A DNA stretch of 18,988 nt from an uncultured Collinsella sp. (GTDB taxonomy: Bacteria > Actinomycetota > Coriobacteriia > Coriobacteriales > Coriobacteriaceae), in the NCBI GenBank assembly GCA_900547855.1, contig URIK01000016.1:1-18988 (forward strand), given 5' to 3'. Of this stretch, positions 14,569-18,988 are shown one piece after another (position 1 is the first letter of the stretch; each line of letters opens with the position of its first letter). The notes beneath the pieces were generated by a model. It did no database searches, was not told the DNA's origin, and worked only from the letters and a program-made list of their open reading frames with translations. A program made the translations under genes and the position numbers.

Positions 14569-14570
14569 CC

Positions 14571-15431
14571 ATGGCGCAGCATATGGCTCAGCAAAATGCC
14601 GAGGGTTCGCGTGACCTGTCGACGTTGGTCGATGCATCGGCCGAGCTGCAGCATCTGGTGCAGACTATCTGGCGCCTGCGTCAGCCCGACGGCTGCCCGT
14701 GGGACCGCGAGCAGACGCACCGCAGCATTGGCAAGAACATGATCGAGGAAGCCTACGAGGCGCTCGACTGCATCGAGGCCGACGACGCGGCGCACCTGCG
14801 CGAGGAGCTGGGCGACGTGCTCATGCAGGTAGTGTTGCATGCGCAGATCGCGGCGGACGCCGGCGAGTTTACGCTGGCCGACGTGGCGCGCGATATCGAC
14901 GCCAAGCTCATCCGCCGTCATCCGCACGTGTTTGGCGATGTGGATGCCGACAGCTCCGACGAGGTACTCAAGATTTGGGACGAGGTTAAGCTTGCCGAGA
15001 GGGCTGCCAAGGATAAGGCCGTGGTGGCAGGCGAGGCTGCGCCCGAGGGCCTGCTCGACGGCGTGCCCACGCATCTGCCGGCGCTGATGCAGGCTCAGAA
15101 GGTGTCGCGCGAAGCGGCTGCCGTGGGCTTTGAGTGGGAGACGGTCCAGGACGTGTGGGACGAGGTCGCCGAGGAGCGTGCCGAGTTTGAGGCCGAGGCC
15201 CCTGGCTCGCCCGAGCGCGAAATGGAGTTTGGCGATCTGCTCTTTGCCCTGGTCAACGTCGCGCGCAAGGAGGGTATCGACGCCGAGAGCGCCCTGCGCG
15301 CGAGCACGGCCAAGTTTCGCCGTCGCTGGGCTGCGATGGAGCAGATGGCGGCCGATGCCCACGTGGATCTGGCCGAGCTCTCGACCCACGGCCTCAACGA
15401 CCTGTGGGATGCCGCAAAGGCGGAGGAGTAA
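14571..15431 (+). CDS. mazG: Nucleoside triphosphate pyrophosphohydrolase MazG
   Basis: Hydrolyses NTPs and dNTPs to monophosphate and pyrophosphate, a house-cleaning and stringent-response-related enzyme. The 286-aa length and two tandem MazG modules fit the E. coli type. The first has CPWDREQTH, then EEAYE (from E59/E60) and EELGDVL (E79, D82). The second has VAEERAEFEAE and EFGDLLFALVNVAR. ATG 14571 has GAGGAGGAG just upstream over the yfcE stop; an upstream in-frame ATG lies inside yfcE and was rejected. It ends shortly before a clear terminator. It lies next to eno as in mycobacteria. Confidence 0.95.
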   Translation: MAQHMAQQNAEGSRDLSTLVDASAELQHLVQTIWRLRQPDGCPWDREQTHRSIGKNMIEEAYEALDCIEADDAAHLREELGDVLMQVVLHAQIAADAGEFTLADVARDIDAKLIRRHPHVFGDVDADSSDEVLKIWDEVKLAERAAKDKAVVAGEAAPEGLLDGVPTHLPALMQAQKVSREAAAVGFEWETVQDVWDEVAEERAEFEAEAPGSPEREMEFGDLLFALVNVARKEGIDAESALRASTAKFRRRWAAMEQMAADAHVDLAELSTHGLNDLWDAAKAEE

Positions 15432-15435
15432 GACT

Positions 15436-15481
15436 GCGGGAACGACGGGCTGACACGCCTCATCGTTCCCGCTAAATTTTT
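15436..15481 (+). terminator. Intrinsic terminator after mazG
   Basis: GCGGGAACGA (15436-15445) pairs perfectly with TCGTTCCCGC (15463-15472) around a 17-nt loop, followed by TAAATTTTT. It closes the larC2-yfcE-mazG unit. Confidence 0.85.
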
Positions 15482-15502
15482 CGAAAATCAAGTGTATCCC
15501 TC

Positions 15503-15547
15503 GGCTAACTTAGGGCATAATGCAAAAAGTGCGACATGGCTAACTTA
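15503..15547. promoter_or_regulatory. Direct repeats GGCTAACTTA flanking the eno -10
   Basis: The 10-mer GGCTAACTTA occurs at 15503-15512 and again at 15538-15547, 35 bp start to start, on either side of the putative -10. The spacing is about 3.3 helical turns. The arrangement suggests binding sites for a regulator of eno, though chance or local duplication is possible. Confidence 0.35.
15516..15521 (+). promoter_or_regulatory. enop: Putative eno promoter -10
   Basis: CATAAT, with a poor -35 (TGTATC at 15493-15498, 17-nt spacing). Initiation near 15528 would give a leader of about 93 nt that contains a small GCACC-GAT-GGTGC hairpin (15555-15567). Confidence 0.4.
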
Positions 15548-15620
15548 CGGAGACGCACCGATGGTGCACGGTCAGCCGGTCGCTTGCATCCACTACGTTT
15601 CCAAGTGAGAGGGAGACAAC

Positions 15621-16910
15621 ATGAGCGATATTTTGGACGTCTACGGTCGCGAGGTGCTCGACAGCCGCGGCAATCCCACCGTCGAGGTCGAGGTCGTGCT
15701 CGAGGACGGCAGCTTTGGCCGCGCAATGGTGCCTTCGGGTGCTTCGACCGGCGCCTTTGAGGCCTGCGAGCTGCGCGACGGCGACAAAGGTCGCTACCTG
15801 GGCAAGGGCGTTTCGCAGGCCGTCGAGCACGTCAACAACGAGTGCGCTAACGCCGTCGTGGGTCTCGACGCCTTCGACCAGCGCGCCGTCGATGCCGCGC
15901 TGATTGCCGCGGACGGTACCCCCAACAAGACCAAGCTCGGTGCCAACGCCATCCTGGGCGTGTCGCTGGCCGTTGCCCGCGCCGCTGCCGAGTCGGCGGG
16001 CCTGTCGCTGTACCAGTACCTGGGTGGCGTCAACGCCCACCTGCTGCCCACGCCTATGATGAACATTCTCAACGGCGGCGTGCATGCCGATAATAACGTC
16101 GACTTCCAGGAGTTCATGATCATGCCGGTGGGCGCCCCGAGCTTTGCCGAGGGCCTGCGTTGGTGCGCCGAGGTCTACCACACCCTCAAGGGCGTGCTGC
16201 ACGAGGCCGGCCTGGGCGGCGGTGTGGGCGACGAGGGCGGCTTTGCCCCCAACCTTAAGACCAATGCCGAGCCGTTCGAGTACATCACCAAGGCCGTCGA
16301 GAAGGCTGGCTTTAAGCCCGGCGTCGACTTTATGTACGCCATGGATCCGGCGTCCACCGAGTTCTACAACGCTGAGACCGGTATGTACGAGCTCAAGGGC
16401 GAGGGCGTTGAGTACACGAGCGCCCAGATGGTCGATTACTGGGAGAAGCTCGTCGACACCTATCCCATCATCTCCATCGAGGACGGCATGGCCGAGGAGG
16501 ACTGGGACGGCTGGGTCGAGCTTACCCGCCGCATTGGCAATAAGGTGCAGCTGGTGGGCGACGACTTGTTCGTCACCAACACCGAGCGCCTCAAGAAGGG
16601 CATCGAGCTGGGTGCCGCCAACGCGATCCTGGTCAAGGTCAACCAGATCGGCACGCTCACCGAGTCGCTGGAGGCCATCGAGACCGCCAAGGAGGCCGGT
16701 TACGCTTGCATCGTGAGCCACCGCTCCGGCGAGACCGAGGACTCCACGATCGCCGACCTGGTCGTGGGCGTCAACGCCGGCCAGATCAAGTCGGGCGCCC
16801 CGTGCCGCAGCGACCGCATCGCCAAGTACAACCAGCTCATCCGAATCGAGGACGAGCTCGAGGGCAGCGCGCGCTTCGCCGGCAAGGCCGCGTTCTACAA
16901 CATTCGCTAA
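15621..16910 (+). CDS. eno: Enolase (phosphopyruvate hydratase)
   Basis: Glycolytic interconversion of 2-phosphoglycerate and phosphoenolpyruvate. It has 429 aa, the standard length. The start is ATG 15621 with GAGAGGGAG upstream. Catalytic E205 is in GDEGGFAPN and K339 in LVKVNQIGT. Magnesium ligands are D242 (AMDPAS), E287 (SIEDGMAEEDW) and D314 (GDDLFVTN). Further substrate contacts are SHRSGETED and K390 in KSGAPCRSDR. Transcribed alone or with little read-through: a terminator precedes it and a strong one follows. Confidence 0.98.
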   Translation: MSDILDVYGREVLDSRGNPTVEVEVVLEDGSFGRAMVPSGASTGAFEACELRDGDKGRYLGKGVSQAVEHVNNECANAVVGLDAFDQRAVDAALIAADGTPNKTKLGANAILGVSLAVARAAAESAGLSLYQYLGGVNAHLLPTPMMNILNGGVHADNNVDFQEFMIMPVGAPSFAEGLRWCAEVYHTLKGVLHEAGLGGGVGDEGGFAPNLKTNAEPFEYITKAVEKAGFKPGVDFMYAMDPASTEFYNAETGMYELKGEGVEYTSAQMVDYWEKLVDTYPIISIEDGMAEEDWDGWVELTRRIGNKVQLVGDDLFVTNTERLKKGIELGAANAILVKVNQIGTLTESLEAIETAKEAGYACIVSHRSGETEDSTIADLVVGVNAGQIKSGAPCRSDRIAKYNQLIRIEDELEGSARFAGKAAFYNIR

Positions 16911-16983
16911 ACGGGCGAATTTGGCGAGGGGGAGGCTGACTCGGTTCCGCCCCCGCCTTGGCTGGACGCCGCAAAGCGCTGTG

Positions 16984-17015
16984 GGCGCTGGGCCATATGG
17001 CTCAGCGCCTTTTTT
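16984..17015 (+). terminator. Intrinsic terminator after eno
   Basis: GGCGCTGGGCCAT pairs with ATGGCTCAGCGCC (16984-16996 / 16997-17009, one G-U) and is followed by six Ts. The arms abut at CATATG, so the real loop is a few bases inside. It is the strongest terminator in the window. Confidence 0.9.
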
Positions 17016-17054
17016 ATGTCGAGCAAAGGCTGTCGAAGGTGGTGCGCACGCTCG

Positions 17055-17063
17055 TGCTATAAC
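17055..17063 (+). promoter_or_regulatory. Putative extended -10 promoter of the divIC-ppx unit
   Basis: TGC-TATAAC (17055-17063), an extended -10 without a good -35; TAGAAT at 17064-17069 is an alternative -10. It lies 40 bp beyond the eno terminator and about 44 bp before the divIC start. Confidence 0.45.
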
Positions 17064-17106
17064 TAGAATACTTAGCGCAAACAAACCTCAACCGCACAAG
17101 GCGCAC

Positions 17107-17868
17107 ATGGATCAGATTTACGACAACAGGTACTATTCCGCCGGTTCGCGTGAGCCGTCGCCTCGCCGTGCGCGCACGGTGCAGCTCGGTGGGTCCGCCT
17201 ACGCCGGCGCCGACCGCTCCATGCAGCGCCCGACAAGTACCTCGCGCCCCAATGCTCAAGTGAATACTTCGACAGATGGACCGGTGCGCCCGGCACGTTC
17301 GACACATGCGTCGCGTCCCTCGGCCCAGACGCACGACAAATCGAGCAGGCCCTCGAGCCGTCTTTCGGGTTCGGACTTTATGCGCTACGCCAACGACAAC
17401 GCGGTGATTAAGGCGATCTACGACTTTACCCACGGTCCTCAGCGAGGGCTATTCATCGGCATCGTCGTCGCCCTGGTGCTCGTGAGCCTGTATTTCCCCG
17501 TGCGCGACCTGTACGTGGCAAAGCGTTCGAGCGACATCTTGGCCAAGCAGGTCGAGATTCGCCAGCAATACAATGATGGGCTGCAAAAAAGCGTCGACAA
17601 GCTGCTCTCGGAGGAGGGTATCAAGGATGCGGCATCCGAGGACCTGGGCTTGGTGATGCCCGGCGAAAAGAGGATTGAAGTGCAGGGCCTGGACGGCGAT
17701 TCGGATGCCTCGTCGAGCCAGAAGTCGTCGAACGCCAAGAAGGCCAGCGAAGTTGCCAAGGAAATCGAAGAAGTCGGTAAGGACGCGCCGTGGTACATCC
17801 AAGCGCTCGACATGCTGTTTGGGTTTAACGGCGTCGAGGGCCAGACGGTCGTGTCCAATGGCAAATAG
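17107..17868 (+). CDS. DivIC/FtsB-like septum formation initiator protein
   Basis: 253 aa, a bitopic membrane protein expected in the divisome. Residues 1-105 are a cytosolic, basic, Ser/Pro/Arg-rich disordered tail. Residues 114-130 (GLFIGIVVALVLVSLYF) are the single TM. Residues ~138-170 are a predicted coiled coil (SSDILAKQVEIRQQ). The DivIC signature follows as EDLGLVMPGEKRIEV (178-192). The last ~60 residues are Ser/Lys-rich with a final hydrophobic WYIQALDMLFGF patch. The start is ATG 17107 with ACAAGG upstream; longer in-frame starts cross the eno terminator. The position between eno and ppx matches the mycobacterial FtsB/DivIC locus. The long N-terminal tail is typical of actinobacterial versions. 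ppx starts 20 bp downstream. Confidence 0.82.
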   Translation: MDQIYDNRYYSAGSREPSPRRARTVQLGGSAYAGADRSMQRPTSTSRPNAQVNTSTDGPVRPARSTHASRPSAQTHDKSSRPSSRLSGSDFMRYANDNAVIKAIYDFTHGPQRGLFIGIVVALVLVSLYFPVRDLYVAKRSSDILAKQVEIRQQYNDGLQKSVDKLLSEEGIKDAASEDLGLVMPGEKRIEVQGLDGDSDASSSQKSSNAKKASEVAKEIEEVGKDAPWYIQALDMLFGFNGVEGQTVVSNGK

Positions 17869-17888
17869 CGCCCGGAGGGGAGCCCGCA

Positions 17889-18890
17889 ATGACAAATTGC
17901 AAACGCTATAAGGTAGCCGCGATCGACCTGGGAACGGTGTCGTCGCGACTGGTGTTGGCCCAGGTCGAGGGCGGAGCGATTGTGGAATCGTCCAAGCATA
18001 CCGATATTACCGATCTGGGCGAGGGCGTCGATGCGACGGGCCGCTTTTGCGAGGCGGCGGTCGAGCGCGTGCTTGCCGCATGCCGCATGTTTGTGGACGA
18101 GGCGCGTGCCTTTGGGGCTGTGTGCATCTGCACCACGTGCACGAGTGCCGCGCGCGATGCGTCCAATGCTGCCCTGCTGCTGGACGGCTTGCGCGAGCTG
18201 GGGCTCGAACCGCAGGTGATTCCGGGTGAGGTCGAGGCGCGCCTGACGTTTTTTGGCGTGGCGCATGACTTTGCCGGCGAGCGCATCATCGTAGCGGATT
18301 CGGGCGGCGGGTCGACGGAGCTTGCGACGGGCGTATACGCTCCGGAGCGCGGGGTCTTTGCGCTGGAGGGCACGCGTTCGCTGGACATTGGCTGTCGTCG
18401 TGTGACGGAGCGCTTCTTCTCCGCGTTGCCGCCTGCGGACGGCGAGCTTGCGGTTGCCGCCGCGTGGGCGGGCGAGCAGTTCTCCTCCTATTTTGAGGGC
18501 CTGTCCAGCGACTTTGAGCGTGCCGAGCGCCTCGTTGCGGTGGGCGGTACCGTCACCACGCTCGTGGCGCTGGTCCACGAACTGGAGCCGTACGACTCGA
18601 ACTTTGTGCACCTGCGCGAGCTTTCGCTGGAGCAGATCTCGGCCGCCATCGATCGTATGTCTACGCTGGGTGTGGAGGGTATCGCTGCGCTGCCGGGCGT
18701 GCAGCCCAAGCGCGCGGGTGTGATTCTGGCTGGCGCCGTGGTGATTCGCGAGCTCATGCGAGCCGGCGGCTACAAGACGCTCACCGTAAGTGAGAACAGC
18801 CTCCTCGCCGGTATGGCCGCCACCATCAACGAGGTTCTCGACGGTGCGACCCCCACCATCGCCTGGACTCCCACTCTCAGCACCCTTTAA
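17889..18890 (+). CDS. ppx: Ppx/GppA family exopolyphosphatase or pppGpp phosphatase
   Basis: 333 aa from ATG 17889 with GGAGGGGAG upstream. ASKHA-fold phosphatase that degrades polyphosphate and/or converts pppGpp to ppGpp; the two activities cannot be told apart by eye. Motifs are AAIDLGTVSSRLVL (D13; the family consensus has GTNS, so the Asn is Val here), the catalytic-Glu segment IPGEVEARL (E114), DSGGGSTEL (137-145) and AVGGTVTTL. It is the short form without the C-terminal HD-like domain of E. coli Ppx, as in mycobacterial Ppx1. Downstream of divIC in the same order as in other Actinobacteria, where a DUF501 gene often lies between; none is present here. Confidence 0.9.
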   Translation: MTNCKRYKVAAIDLGTVSSRLVLAQVEGGAIVESSKHTDITDLGEGVDATGRFCEAAVERVLAACRMFVDEARAFGAVCICTTCTSAARDASNAALLLDGLRELGLEPQVIPGEVEARLTFFGVAHDFAGERIIVADSGGGSTELATGVYAPERGVFALEGTRSLDIGCRRVTERFFSALPPADGELAVAAAWAGEQFSSYFEGLSSDFERAERLVAVGGTVTTLVALVHELEPYDSNFVHLRELSLEQISAAIDRMSTLGVEGIAALPGVQPKRAGVILAGAVVIRELMRAGGYKTLTVSENSLLAGMAATINEVLDGATPTIAWTPTLSTL

Positions 18891-18901
18891 CCATCCCCTC
18901 A

Positions 18902-18964
18902 TAAGTTGCGGTGAAATACGGACTAAAATCGCCCTTTCGGGCACCAAACAGTCCCTATTCCACC
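18902..18964. repeat. Palindromic element truncated at contig end
   Basis: GGTGAAATACGGACT (18910-18924) and AGTCCCTATTCCACC (18950-18964) are inverted arms with two mismatches, enclosing an inner GCCC-TTTC-GGGC hairpin (18931-18942). The left flank TAAGTTGC (18902-18909) has no counterpart because the sequence turns into adapter right after CCACC. It may serve as a terminator-like structure for ppx but has no T-run. Confidence 0.55.
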
Positions 18965-18988
18965 TGTCTCTTATACACATCTCCGAGC
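18964..18988. other. Nextera/Tn5 adapter sequence (artefact)
   Basis: CTGTCTCTTATACACATCT (18964-18982) is the 19-bp Tn5 mosaic end used in Nextera libraries, and the following CCGAGC is the start of the read-2 adapter. It is not part of the genome. On the minus strand it creates a spurious start encoding MCIRDR, a known contamination signature. Confidence 0.97.

Noticed and set aside
17439..18980. A 513-codon minus-strand open frame across divIC and ppx beginning MCIRDR
   Set aside because: Its start is within the Nextera adapter and its body is antisense to two well-supported genes in GC-rich DNA.
1..18988. CRISPR arrays, tRNA or rRNA genes, IS elements or prophage genes
   Set aside because: No regularly spaced repeats, no cloverleaf or rRNA sequence recognised, and no transposase, integrase or phage-like protein.

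Overview
The window looks like a piece of a high-GC Actinomycetota genome, most probably a gut Coriobacteriia member such as Collinsella. This is inferred from four things: strongly GC-biased third codon positions, a HisZ-HisG fusion heading the histidine operon, the actinobacterial gene order mazG-eno-divIC-ppx, and several palindromic intergenic repeats. The genus is my recollection-based inference and was not tested. The last 25 bases are a Nextera (Tn5) sequencing adapter, so the right edge is the end of a draft contig and not genome sequence.

Layout. Positions 1-3699 (minus strand) hold a two-gene envelope operon: an RND/MMPL-family transporter followed by a secreted or membrane-anchored protein with Leu/Gly heptad repeats. 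The second gene runs off the left edge. It has a good promoter at 3740-3768. A relatively AT-rich spacer of about 390 bp separates it from the divergent histidine operon. That operon runs on the plus strand as hisZG-hisD-hisC-hisB-hisH-hisA-hisF-hisI-hisE (4095-12198), with a PHP-type histidinol phosphatase convergent to it (12226-13137). Together these encode every step from PRPP + ATP to histidine. The third block (13478-18890, plus strand) is housekeeping: an orphan LarC C-terminal domain, a YfcE-type phosphodiesterase, MazG, enolase, a DivIC/FtsB-like division protein and a Ppx/GppA phosphatase.

The his genes are tightly packed (hisH/hisA overlap by 4 bp; hisC/hisB abut) except where palindromic elements sit: between hisB and hisH, hisF and hisI, and hisE and hisK. 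Further palindromes lie upstream of larC2 and at the contig end. These elements are the main structure the genes do not explain. Clear intrinsic terminators follow mazG and eno.

I see no phage, CRISPR, IS element, tRNA or rRNA. Most of the window is ordinary core metabolism, and I found no convincing new multi-gene system. The items most worth a second look are the palindromic repeats, the HisZ-HisG fusion, the stand-alone LarC2 protein, and the MMPL/heptad-repeat pair.
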